Of a stretch of 64,000 nt of DNA, positions 1 through 9,457 are shown in pieces (the first letter of the stretch is position 1; every line of letters begins with the position of its first letter). Both the position numbers and the translations under genes were made by a program. Origin of the DNA: Allokutzneria multivorans. GTDB taxonomy: Bacteria; Actinomycetota; Actinomycetes; Mycobacteriales; Pseudonocardiaceae. The notes under the pieces were generated by a model. The model was not told the origin of the DNA. It ran no database searches and worked only from the letters and a program-made list of their open reading frames with translations. Location: assembly GCF_039537405.1 (NCBI RefSeq), contig NZ_BAABAL010000019.1, forward strand, positions 310,001 through 374,000. Direction: 5' to 3'.

Positions 1-940
1 CCAGCAGCGCCAGGAACGAGTCGGTGGAGCCGAAGCGGCGCATCCTGCGGAGCACGCGCTCGCTGGAGTGCTGGAAGGAGAGGTCGAAGTACGCGGCGAC
101 GCCCGGAGTGCTCGCGATCGCCGTGACGAGGCCGGGCCGGGTCTCGGCGGGCTGGAGGTAGGAGACGCGCACGCGGTCGATGCCGGGCACGGCGGCCAGG
201 CGCGGCAGCAGCTTCTCCAGCGCGCGCAGGTCGCCGAGGTCCTTGCCGTAGGAGGTGGAGTTCTCGCTGACCAGGAACACCTCGCGGACGCCCTGCGAGG
301 CCAGCCAGGTGGTCTCGGCGACCAGCTCGTCGGCGGTGCGCGAGACGAAGGAGCCGCGGAAGGACGGGATGGCGCAGAAGGAACAGCGCCGGTCACAGCC
401 GGAGGCGATCTTCAGCGGGGCGACCGGGGAGTCGTCGAGGCGCTTGCGGTTGGCGCTGACGACGCCGGGCACCCAGCCGTGGCCGGGGACGGACACGTCG
501 GAGGTGGCCTTGGGGCGCTCCACCGGGGAGATCGGCAGCAGGGTGCGGCGGTCGACCGGGACGTGCGAGGTGAGCTCGCGGCCCGCCACCACGTCGTCCA
601 GCCGCTCGGCCAGGTTCGGGTAGTGGTCGAAGCCGAGCACCGCGTCGGCCTCGGTGAGGTTGTCGGCCAGCTCCTTGCCGTAGCGCTCGGCGAGGCACCC
701 GACGGCGACGACCTTCGCGCCGGTGTCGGAGGCCGCCAGCAGCGTGTCGACGGAGTCCTTCTTCGCCGACTCGACGAAGCCGCAGGTGTTGACCACCACC
801 ACGTCGGCTTCGGCGTCCGGGTCGACCAGCTCCCAGCCGCCCGCGCCCAGCCGTCCGGCCAGCTCCTCGGAGTCGACCTCGTTGCGGGCGCAGCCGAGGG
901 TCAGCAGGGCGACACGGCGGGAAGAGGGGGGCGCAGACAC
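1..940 (-). CDS. rimO: Ribosomal protein S12 methylthiotransferase RimO (3' end cut off)
   Basis: Radical-SAM enzyme that adds a methylthio group to the conserved aspartate of ribosomal protein S12. The GTG start at 940 gives MSAPPSSRRVALLTLGCARN, the typical RimO beginning with the first cluster cysteine of the UPF0004 domain (LGCARNEVD). NTCGF and VGCLAERYG supply the other two N-terminal cysteines. The radical-SAM motif CDRRCSFC (CxxxCxxC) is near residues 182-189, and YFDLSFQHSS lies close to the left edge. The frame is still open at base 1, so the end of the SAM barrel and the TRAM domain lie outside. It diverges from the acetyltransferase at 1044. In related actinomycetes pgsA and cinA usually follow, which I cannot check here. 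Confidence 0.93.
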   Translation of the reverse strand, partial: MSAPPSSRRVALLTLGCARNEVDSEELAGRLGAGGWELVDPDAEADVVVVNTCGFVESAKKDSVDTLLAASDTGAKVVAVGCLAERYGKELADNLTEADAVLGFDHYPNLAERLDDVVAGRELTSHVPVDRRTLLPISPVERPKATSDVSVPGHGWVPGVVSANRKRLDDSPVAPLKIASGCDRRCSFCAIPSFRGSFVSRTADELVAETTWLASQGVREVFLVSENSTSYGKDLGDLRALEKLLPRLAAVPGIDRVRVSYLQPAETRPGLVTAIASTPGVAAYFDLSFQHSSERVLRRMRRFGSTDSFLALL

Positions 941-1043
941 GCGGGTCAGGGTAACCGCCCCCACCGACTCCCTCCGACCACACCACTCCCCCGCGCGCGT
1001 TGTCCGGGCGAATGTGGATCGACGGCAGGCGTAGGCTGCTCGC

Positions 1044-1577
1044 GTGTCGATCGATCCGGAGCTCTCCGGGGTCACCGTCCGCCGAGCCAGGACGAGTGAC
1101 GTTCCCGCGATCAAGGCGCTCGCGGACAAGTACGAGGGCGTGCTGCTGGACAAGGATCTCGTCACCCTCTACGAGGACGTGCAGGAGTTCTGGGTCGCCA
1201 CCGACGCGAGCGGTTTCCTCGGCTGCGGCGCGCTGCACGTGCTGTGGGAGGACCTGGCGGAGATCCGCACCATCGCGGTGGACCCGGCGGCCAAGGGCAA
1301 GCGCATCGGCCACCGGATCGTGAGCAAGCTGCTCGACGTCGCCGAGGAGCTGGGGCTGAGCCGGATCTTCGTGCTGACCTTCGAGACGGGCTTCTTCGGC
1401 TCGCACGGCTTCGTGGAGATCGACGGCACCCCGGTCACCCCGGAGGTCTACGAGGAGATCCGCCGCTCCCCCGACGTCGGTGTCGCGGAGTTCCTCGACC
1501 TGCCCTACGTCAAGCCGAACACGCTCGGCAACTCGCGGATGCTGCTGATGCTGGCCGACCGCGTGCGCGATCGTTAG
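1044..1577 (+). CDS. argA: Amino-acid N-acetyltransferase, ArgA-like GNAT
   Basis: A 177-residue single-domain GNAT protein of the Rv2747 type, the short N-acetylglutamate synthase that lies next to ftsK in mycobacteria; it would acetylate glutamate to start arginine synthesis. Visible GNAT elements are an N-terminal VRRARTSDVPAIKAL segment, IRTIAVDPAAKGKRIGHRIV (acetyl-CoA loop, around residues 74-93), and LSRIFVLTFETGFFGSHGF. The C-terminal DLPYVKPNTLGNSRMLL resembles the end of short ArgA proteins. GTG start at 1044; no strong SD is visible, so leaderless expression is possible. The substrate is inferred from family and synteny. Confidence 0.8.
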   Translation: MSIDPELSGVTVRRARTSDVPAIKALADKYEGVLLDKDLVTLYEDVQEFWVATDASGFLGCGALHVLWEDLAEIRTIAVDPAAKGKRIGHRIVSKLLDVAEELGLSRIFVLTFETGFFGSHGFVEIDGTPVTPEVYEEIRRSPDVGVAEFLDLPYVKPNTLGNSRMLLMLADRVRDR

Positions 1578-1673
1578 GAAGCGTTCCCCATTCGGGGCTG
1601 TTCTCCCAGCTCATCCATGCCGTAACAACATGGGTGTGCGCATCTGTGCGCTTCAGCACGGAGGGAGATCACG

Positions 1674-2195
1674 ATGAGGGCTTCACGAGGCTTACGGCGA
1701 CTGGCGCCCGGGGTGAGGGCCGGTGCCACCGCGGTCATCGCCCTGGCGCTGACCCTCGTCATGGGCGCGGGCACCGCGCAGGCGATCGACGTCCGCGCGG
1801 TCACCGACGACTACATGTTCTCCAAGTCCCTCGCCGAGTTCGGCCAGATCCGCCTGGAGCGCCCGTACGACGGCGAGCTGGACTGGTCGACCGACGGCTG
1901 CACCCTGGCTCCGGACCGGCCGTTCGGCTTCCAGGTGCTGCCCGCGTGCCACCGGCACGACTTCGGCTACGGCAACTACCAGTGGCAGGGGCGCTTCACC
2001 TCGGCGAACCGGCTGCGGATCGACAACAAGTTCCGCGACGACATGTACCGGATCTGCGGCGGGAACTGGGGCTGCCGACGAGTGGCCGACATCTACTACT
2101 ACGCGGTGCGCACTTTCGGCGGCAGTGGCAGCACCGCCGACGCGCTCAACCGGAGTGACGTGAAAGCGGCCGCGAGGGCGGCCGCCACGCGTTAG
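1674..2195 (+). CDS. Secreted prokaryotic phospholipase A2 (copy 1)
   Basis: A 173-residue exported protein of the bacterial/fungal phospholipase A2 family (Phospholip_A2_3), expected to cleave the sn-2 ester of phospholipids outside the cell. The arginine-rich N-terminus and hydrophobic core end at a probable signal-peptidase site after GTAQA (about residue 37). The catalytic signature CHRHDFGY contains the His-Asp pair, and ICGGNWGC supplies further cysteines, so two disulfides are likely. The SD GGAGGGAG lies just before the ATG. A second copy follows at 2512. Compared with copy 2 it carries an extra C-terminal tail of about 25 residues rich in Ala and Arg. Confidence 0.88.
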   Translation: MRASRGLRRLAPGVRAGATAVIALALTLVMGAGTAQAIDVRAVTDDYMFSKSLAEFGQIRLERPYDGELDWSTDGCTLAPDRPFGFQVLPACHRHDFGYGNYQWQGRFTSANRLRIDNKFRDDMYRICGGNWGCRRVADIYYYAVRTFGGSGSTADALNRSDVKAAARAAATR

Positions 2196-2511
2196 CCAGG
2201 GTCACGTTTTGGCAACCGCACACTGTGAGCACTCGCGGTTGCCAGAACGTCCCGAGCACGCCCTGTACAGCCACAATAGGCCAACAGTGTGATCGACGAC
2301 TCACCCCAACGGCCCAGCAATCAGGTCCCGCGGCCGAATGGTCGTACAAACGGAGCACCAGCGAACGGCTTACAACTTTCGACCCGTCGAAATTGATCAA
2401 CTTCCCTTTTGCCGAATCCTGTTCAGGATTTTTTAGAGCGCGCTACCGGTCGGCGGCCCGGCGGGGTAGGAATCCCGGTGTTATCTACCTCACCCTGCGA
2501 GGAGAGACCTC
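2196..2511. other. Gap between the two phospholipase genes
   Basis: This 316-base stretch holds no gene I can support. It begins with an inverted repeat at 2204-2250 (16-base arms ACGTTTTGGCAACCGC and GCGGTTGCCAGAACGT, one mismatch), a likely terminator or protein site after copy 1. The rest is less GC-rich than its surroundings, consistent with a promoter for copy 2, whose SD AGGAGAG lies at about 2499-2505. Confidence 0.6.
2204..2250. repeat. Inverted repeat after phospholipase copy 1
   Basis: Arms at 2204-2219 and 2235-2250 pair over 15 of 16 bases around a 15-base loop. There is no T-run, so it could be a factor-dependent terminator, an RNA-stabilising hairpin or an operator. Confidence 0.55.
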
Positions 2512-2946
2512 ATGACCGGTTCCATCCGCTCCGCCGCCCGGGGCACGCTCGTCGCCACGGCGCTGGCCATGGGCGTCACCATGGGCGCGGGCACCGCACA
2601 GGCGGTCGACATTCGGGCGATCACCGACCAGTACCTGTTCAGCCACTCGCTGAGCCAGTTCGAGAACACCAGGAACCAGAAGCCCTACGACGGGCAGCTG
2701 GACTGGTCCTCCGACGCCTGCTCGTGGTCGCCGGACAAGCCGGTCGGCTTCAACTTCAAGCCCGCGTGCCATCGGCACGACTTCGGCTACCGCAACTACA
2801 AGAAGCAGCAGCGGTGGAACTCCGACGCCAAGCTGCGGGTCGACAACAAGTTCAAGAGCGACCTGTACGGCATCTGCGGGTCCAACTGGGCCTGCAAGCG
2901 GATCGCGGACCTCTACTACGCCGCCGTCCGCAAGTGGGGCACCTGA
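2512..2946 (+). CDS. Secreted prokaryotic phospholipase A2 (copy 2)
   Basis: A 144-residue paralogue of the gene at 1674. It shares the signal-peptide end MGAGTAQA, the VRAITDQYLFSHSL-like start of the mature chain, the catalytic CHRHDFGY motif (about residues 85-92) and the ICGSNWACKRIADLYYAAVR end with the conserved cysteine pair. The SD GAGGAGAG precedes the ATG. Only about 310 bases separate the two copies, which indicates tandem duplication followed by divergence. An intrinsic terminator at 2970-3002 closes the unit. Extracellular lipid hydrolysis is known for the family; the natural substrate here is unknown. Confidence 0.88.
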   Translation: MTGSIRSAARGTLVATALAMGVTMGAGTAQAVDIRAITDQYLFSHSLSQFENTRNQKPYDGQLDWSSDACSWSPDKPVGFNFKPACHRHDFGYRNYKKQQRWNSDAKLRVDNKFKSDLYGICGSNWACKRIADLYYAAVRKWGT

Positions 2947-2969
2947 TCCCCACCGCGCCCCAGAACCGG

Positions 2970-3006
2970 AAGGCCCACCCGCTCCCTGCTCGGGTGGGCC
3001 TTCTTC
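2970..3006 (+). terminator. Intrinsic terminator after phospholipase copy 2
   Basis: A perfect 12-base stem AAGGCCCACCCG / CGGGTGGGCCTT with a 9-base loop, followed by TTCTTCGT. It lies 24 bases after the stop codon. Confidence 0.8.
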
Positions 3007-3019
3007 GTGCCCGTGCGGG

Positions 3020-3106
3020 CTAGGGCGTGTTTCACAAGTCCGTGTTCGCGATAGCCGGGCCGAGCCCGCCCCTGGCTCTCATCGAACGAGACCTGGGAAA
3101 CACGCC

Positions 3107-3110
<4 letters not shown>
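3020..3110. mobile_element. Short palindromic element (MITE-like), 91 bp
   Basis: Terminal inverted repeats CTAGGGCGTGTTTC (3020-3033) and its exact complement (3097-3110) bound a 91-bp sequence. Its inner blocks 3037-3076 (40 bases) and 3077-3092 (16 bases) are identical, in reverse complement, to parts of the 165-bp element at 7998-8162. Relative to that copy, 78 internal bases are missing at the junction 3076/3077. The right CTAG supplies the stop codon of ftsK (TAG on the minus strand at 3107-3109). No transposase is encoded, so it would be mobilised in trans. Confidence 0.8.
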
Positions 3111-5584
<2,474 letters not shown>

Positions 5585-5700
5585 GCCCGACACGGTAGTG
5601 GGCCCTCGCTCGTGCCCGAAGCCGTCACGCCGTAACGCACCCGACAAATTCGGACTTGGTCGCACACGGGCCCGCGCGAACGTGCCATGCTGCCCTCGCC

Positions 5701-6531
5701 ATGAGTTCTCTGCCTTCCATCCCAGACGAGCCGTCCGACAGGCCGGGACCGCTGCGGCGCCCGCCCCTGCTCTGGCGGATTCTTCTGCGCGCCAACAGGG
5801 TCTTCGTCGCGGTCACCGGCAAGCTCGTCGTCACCGGCGAGGTGCCCGAGGAGCTGCGCGGTCAACCGGTGCTCGTCGCCTCCAACCACATCGGGGTCTT
5901 CGACGGCTTCGTGCTGGTCGCGGCGTGCCACAAGCGGGGCGTCATCCCCTACCTGATGTCCACCGGCGGGCTCTTCGACGCGCCCGTGGTCGGCTGGGCG
6001 TGGCGCACCTGCCGCCACGTGCGGGTCGACCGCGGCGAGAAGACGGTCACCCAGGCCATGGACAACGCCATCGACGCGCTCAACAGGGGCAAGACGCTGG
6101 TCATCTACCCCGAGGGCCAGATCTCGCTGGACGCGGGCCTGTGGCCGGAGCGCGGCAAGAGCGGCGCCGCCCGGATCGCCCTCGGCGCGAAGACCCCGGT
6201 GCTGCCGGTCAGCCAGTGGGGCGCGCACGAGGCGGTCGTCTGGGGCTCCAAGAACGTCGAGGGCTGGAGCGACTTCAAGCCGCTGATGACCTCGTGGTTC
6301 AAGTCGGTCTTCAAGCGCCCGAAGTTCCGGGTGCACTTCGGCCCGCAGGTGCCGCTGGAGGACCTGTCGCCGACCACGCCGGGCGACGCCGTCCGCGCGC
6401 GCGACCGGATCATGCGCTCCATCGCCACCGGCCTGGTCCCGCTGCGCGAGGACGAGCTGGGCGAGCCGCGCTTCAAGGACAAGACGCGCCCCATCAAGGG
6501 CCAGAGCCCCTGGACCCCCGACAAGCTCTGA
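5701..6531 (+). CDS. 1-acylglycerol-3-phosphate acyltransferase (PlsC family)
   Basis: A 276-residue membrane-associated acyltransferase. The NHIGVFD block (about residues 61-67) is the NHx4D catalytic motif, YPEGQISLD is the EGx block that binds the phosphate acceptor, and HVRVDRGE lies between them. It would transfer an acyl chain to lysophosphatidate or a related lysolipid. The start was set at the ATG at 5701 (MSSLPSIPDEP); the frame is open further upstream, but without typical sequence. It diverges from ftsK, and an intrinsic terminator follows at 6557. The exact acceptor is not resolvable from sequence. Confidence 0.85.
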   Translation: MSSLPSIPDEPSDRPGPLRRPPLLWRILLRANRVFVAVTGKLVVTGEVPEELRGQPVLVASNHIGVFDGFVLVAACHKRGVIPYLMSTGGLFDAPVVGWAWRTCRHVRVDRGEKTVTQAMDNAIDALNRGKTLVIYPEGQISLDAGLWPERGKSGAARIALGAKTPVLPVSQWGAHEAVVWGSKNVEGWSDFKPLMTSWFKSVFKRPKFRVHFGPQVPLEDLSPTTPGDAVRARDRIMRSIATGLVPLREDELGEPRFKDKTRPIKGQSPWTPDKL

Positions 6532-6556
6532 GAGCCAAGCGGCACAAGGCCTTCCA

Positions 6557-6588
6557 CCCCACCGTCCACATCGGACGGTGGGGTTTTT
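6557..6588 (+). terminator. Intrinsic terminator after the PlsC-type gene
   Basis: Perfect 11-base stem CCCCACCGTCC / GGACGGTGGGG with a 5-base loop and TTTTT directly after it. Confidence 0.9.
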
Positions 6589-6711
6589 CACGCGGGGTGC
6601 TCTCGCGATGTGAAACGCCAGTGAAAAAGTGAAGGCACCACGGGTCTTGCTTGCGGGAGCACGGAGAACGACAGTTGTGCCATCGCATTCGAGGCTTCAG
6701 TGGAATGCGGC

Positions 6712-6779
6712 CAGGCCGCAGCGAGAAAGTCAGCGATTCCCTGCTCTTCGCTGATTCCTCCCTGCTTCGCTGCGGCCTG
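6712..6779 (+). promoter_or_regulatory. Nested hairpin in the leader of the S1 protease gene
   Basis: Outer arms CAGGCCGCAGCGA (6712-6724) and TCGCTGCGGCCTG (6767-6779) pair perfectly over 13 bases. Inside them TCAGCGA (6730-6736) pairs with TCGCTGA (6748-6754). The structure ends 8 bases before the SD AAGGAG and 20 before the TTG start of the protease gene, so it could control mRNA stability or translation. Confidence 0.6.
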
Positions 6780-6799
6780 CCAGAAAAAGGAGCCCTGCT

Positions 6800-7999
6800 T
6801 TGTCACGCTCAACGAAGGCTTTTGTGACGGTTCTGGCGGCCGGATTCCTCGGCTTCTCCGGCACCGCGGTGGCGATCGCCTCGCCGACCAACTCCTACGA
6901 CCCGGCGATGCTGGACGCGCTTTCCAGCAGCCAGGGGATCAGCCCGGCGGCGGCCGCGGCGCGGCTGGACAGCGAGGGCGTCCAGCAGCAGCGGCTCACC
7001 GAGCTGAGCGGCTCCGGTGCGGCGGTGGACGGCGCGTTCTTCGTGAACGGCCAGCTCATCGTGAACACCGCGGACAAGGCCAGCACGGCCAAGGCGAAGG
7101 CCAAGGGCCTCGCGGTCCGCACCGGAGCCCGTGGCGCCGCGGCGCTGGAGCGCGTCTCCGCCGACCTGGACCGCGCGGCGAGCACGCACCGCCCGGACGG
7201 CGTGAACTCGTGGGCCGTCGACCTGGCCTCGGACACGGTCGTGGTGTCCGTGCACGAGGGCCGCCGCTCCGCCTCCACGGAGAAGTTCCTGGCAGCGGCC
7301 GCCAAGCACGGCAACGCGGTCAAGGTCGAGACGACCGGCGAGCGGCTCGCCCCGACCGCGGACGTCTACCCCGGCAGCAAGATGACCTTCAGCGCCTCCG
7401 GCGGCGGGTGGTGCTCGGTCGGCTTCGGCGCCACGAACTCCTCCGGCCAGCGCTTCCTGGTCACCGCCGGGCACTGCGTCGAGGGCCTGCCCGACCTCTA
7501 CCTGGGCAGCACGCACTTCGGCAAGGCCACGAACACGCGCTTCGGCATCGGCAAGGACAGCGTGGACATGGGCATCGCCCGCATCGACGCCGAGGACCGG
7601 ATCATGACCTCGGTCGGCACGTGGGGCGCGGCCGGGACCGTGGCGGTGCGCGGCGCGAACCGGGCCGCCGTGGGCTCCACGATCTGCAAGTCCGGCGCCA
7701 CCACCGGCTGGACCTGCGGAAACATCAAGTCCTACAACGTCACGGTCACCTACACCGACCCCAACGGCGGCCCGCAGACGGTCGTGCGCGGGCTCGGCAG
7801 CTCCTCGGTCTGCACCGCGGGCGGTGACTCCGGCGGCGCCTACATCTCCGGCAACCAGGCGCAGGGCATGACCTCGGGCGGTCCGATCGGCCAGACCTGC
7901 ACCTTCAACGGCGGCACCATCGCCGGGAAGTCCTCGTACTTCCAGCCGCTCAGCGACGCGTTGAGCTACTACGGATTGTCCGTGCAGACGGCGAGCTAG
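6800..7999 (+). CDS. Secreted S1 serine protease with pro-domain (alpha-lytic/streptogrisin type)
   Basis: A 399-residue pre-pro-protease. A signal peptide (about residues 1-28) is followed by an alpha-lytic-type pro-region (about 35-190) that acts as folding chaperone in this family. The mature chymotrypsin-like domain starts near residue 195. The catalytic triad is visible: His in VTAGHC, Asp in DSVDMGIARI, Ser in AGGDSGGAY. Cysteine pairs CSVGF...GHC and CKSG...WTC fit disulfides of the family. The start is the rare TTG at 6800, supported by the SD AAGGAG and the basic MSRSTK beginning. Its TAG stop is at 7997-7999, on the edge of a palindromic mobile element. Confidence 0.92.
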   Translation: MSRSTKAFVTVLAAGFLGFSGTAVAIASPTNSYDPAMLDALSSSQGISPAAAAARLDSEGVQQQRLTELSGSGAAVDGAFFVNGQLIVNTADKASTAKAKAKGLAVRTGARGAAALERVSADLDRAASTHRPDGVNSWAVDLASDTVVVSVHEGRRSASTEKFLAAAAKHGNAVKVETTGERLAPTADVYPGSKMTFSASGGGWCSVGFGATNSSGQRFLVTAGHCVEGLPDLYLGSTHFGKATNTRFGIGKDSVDMGIARIDAEDRIMTSVGTWGAAGTVAVRGANRAAVGSTICKSGATTGWTCGNIKSYNVTVTYTDPNGGPQTVVRGLGSSSVCTAGGDSGGAYISGNQAQGMTSGGPIGQTCTFNGGTIAGKSSYFQPLSDALSYYGLSVQTAS

Positions 8000-8162
8000 G
8001 TCGTTTCTCACGAGTCTCGTTCGATGAGAGTCGGGATCGAGGTCGTTCCTGGCAAGACGGCGGGAAGTCCGCGTACCGGTGTTGTACGTGGGCTTTCCGG
8101 CGGCGCGGCCAGGGGCGGGCTCGGCCCGGCTATCGCGAACACGGACTCGTGAGAAACGACCT
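7998..8162. mobile_element. Palindromic element (MITE-like), 165 bp
   Basis: Perfect 19-base terminal inverted repeats AGGTCGTTTCTCACGAGTC (7998-8016) and their complement (8144-8162) enclose a non-coding interior. It is the longer relative, in opposite orientation, of the 91-bp element at 3020-3110: 8108-8147 and 8014-8029 match that copy exactly. The sequence CTAG sits at the left end and overlaps the protease stop codon. No coding capacity for a transposase. Confidence 0.8.
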
Positions 8163-8220
8163 CAAGCCCGGCTGCTCGTACTGAACGGCCCGCGTGTCCT
8201 TTATCGGGACGCGCGGGTCG

Positions 8221-9204
8221 TTACCATTCCCAGCTGATTCCGTGCACTCCGGGAACGCATTCGCTGTGCAGCGAGTGCACCATTCCGGAGCGGCCGAGCA
8301 ACAACTCGTTGCGCATGTGATCGGGGGTTTGCGCGTTGTGCCTGCTGAACTCGAAGACCCGGCGCGGAACGGCCGTGGGGTCGAAGTGCACCTGGAGCAG
8401 GTACTCGCGAACCGGGTAGCGGGCGCGGCGGTCGGAGGAGAGCGCGACGGCCCCGCCCTCGGGGAAGACGATCTCGTACTCCACGACGGTGGTCTCACCT
8501 CGGTCCAGCATGCGGTCGAAGAGGATCTCGAAGACCAGGAAGCCGGAGTCGTCGTCGGACCACACCCGGCCCAGCTCGCCGTACTGCACGGTGATCACCG
8601 AGGGGATCTGCTGGTCGGGGTCGTCGCCCCGGAAGATCGCCACCACGCGGTCGACGCCGTCGCGCTCGGCGCGCAGCACCTGGCTGGTGACCACGCGGCG
8701 CTCGGTCCGATCGGCGCCGATCCAGTACTGGTCCCTGATGGTCAGCCCGGTGACGTGCTCGTTCAGCCTGCCGCTCGCCGCCTCTTCGAGCACGCTCTCC
8801 AGCGCCCAGTGGTCGGGCCACAACCGGTCGAAGGTCAGCGGGCGCGGGGCACCCGCCTGCCAGCGGCCGCGCGGGCGGCGCGGGCCGAGCAGGTTGAGCA
8901 GCGAGTTCGGCGGCAGTCGCAGCACCTCTTCGAGCAGCTCGACCGCCTTCAGCGACTCGATCCGCTCGGGGCGGCTGCGCCCGCGCTGCCAGTAGCTCAG
9001 CGTGGCGAGGCTGACCCGGACGCCGCGGGTCAGCAGGCGGGACTGCACGCGTTCCAGTGCGAGCCCGCTGCGGCGGATCGCCACGCGCAGCGCCTCGGAG
9101 AACGGGCCCGTGCGCAGGGCGGCCAGGAGTTCGGGGTCGTCGATCTCAGCGATGGAGCGCGTGTCCGCACGCCCGACGACCGGGGTGACCGCGTCGAGGG
9201 TCAT
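8221..9204 (-). CDS. Cro/C1-type helix-turn-helix regulator, large C-terminal domain
   Basis: A protein of 327 residues from the ATG at 9204 (SD GGGAGGAG; an in-frame GTG at 9225 would add seven residues). The N-terminal third carries a helix-turn-helix: RSGLALERVQSRLLTRGVRVSLATLSYWQRGRSRPER, with a typical recognition-helix pattern SLATLSYWQRG. The remaining roughly 220 residues are mostly beta-strand-like and resemble no domain I can name; the end VHSLHSECVPGVHGISWEW is Trp/His-rich. Regulated genes are unknown. It lies alone between rnj and a mobile element. Confidence 0.75.
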   Translation of the reverse strand: MTLDAVTPVVGRADTRSIAEIDDPELLAALRTGPFSEALRVAIRRSGLALERVQSRLLTRGVRVSLATLSYWQRGRSRPERIESLKAVELLEEVLRLPPNSLLNLLGPRRPRGRWQAGAPRPLTFDRLWPDHWALESVLEEAASGRLNEHVTGLTIRDQYWIGADRTERRVVTSQVLRAERDGVDRVVAIFRGDDPDQQIPSVITVQYGELGRVWSDDDSGFLVFEILFDRMLDRGETTVVEYEIVFPEGGAVALSSDRRARYPVREYLLQVHFDPTAVPRRVFEFSRHNAQTPDHMRNELLLGRSGMVHSLHSECVPGVHGISWEW

Positions 9205-9412
9205 GGCTCCTCCCACCTCGGCCACGCCTGCGCGGCCGTCCTAGGTGGGGAACTAGTTAACCTTGCCAACAGGCCGGAAACCAGTCCCGAACGAGCGGCA
9301 AACGTTCTTCACCACGTCCGTGACCAGCTGTGATGCGTTGAGCACTCCGGGCCAACTGTGAAAATCACTGAAAGAGAGCCCGGCGTTCGGGGGTGGCGCG
9401 TCCGCCATCCGC

Positions 9413-9439
9413 GCGGGTACCCGGTGGATCGGTACCCGC
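9413..9439 (-). terminator. Hairpin downstream of rnj
   Basis: Perfect 9-base arms GCGGGTACC and GGTACCCGC around a 9-base loop, 19 bases beyond the rnj stop. There is no T-run on the minus strand, so termination would need Rho or act only as a 3'-end stabiliser. Confidence 0.5.
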
Positions 9440-9457
9440 ACGGACGGCTCTGACGGA

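Noticed and set aside
5585..5665. Longer ftsK start at 5665
   Set aside because: The extra 27 residues have no family character; the ATG at 5584 starts the usual basic head. Not fully excluded.
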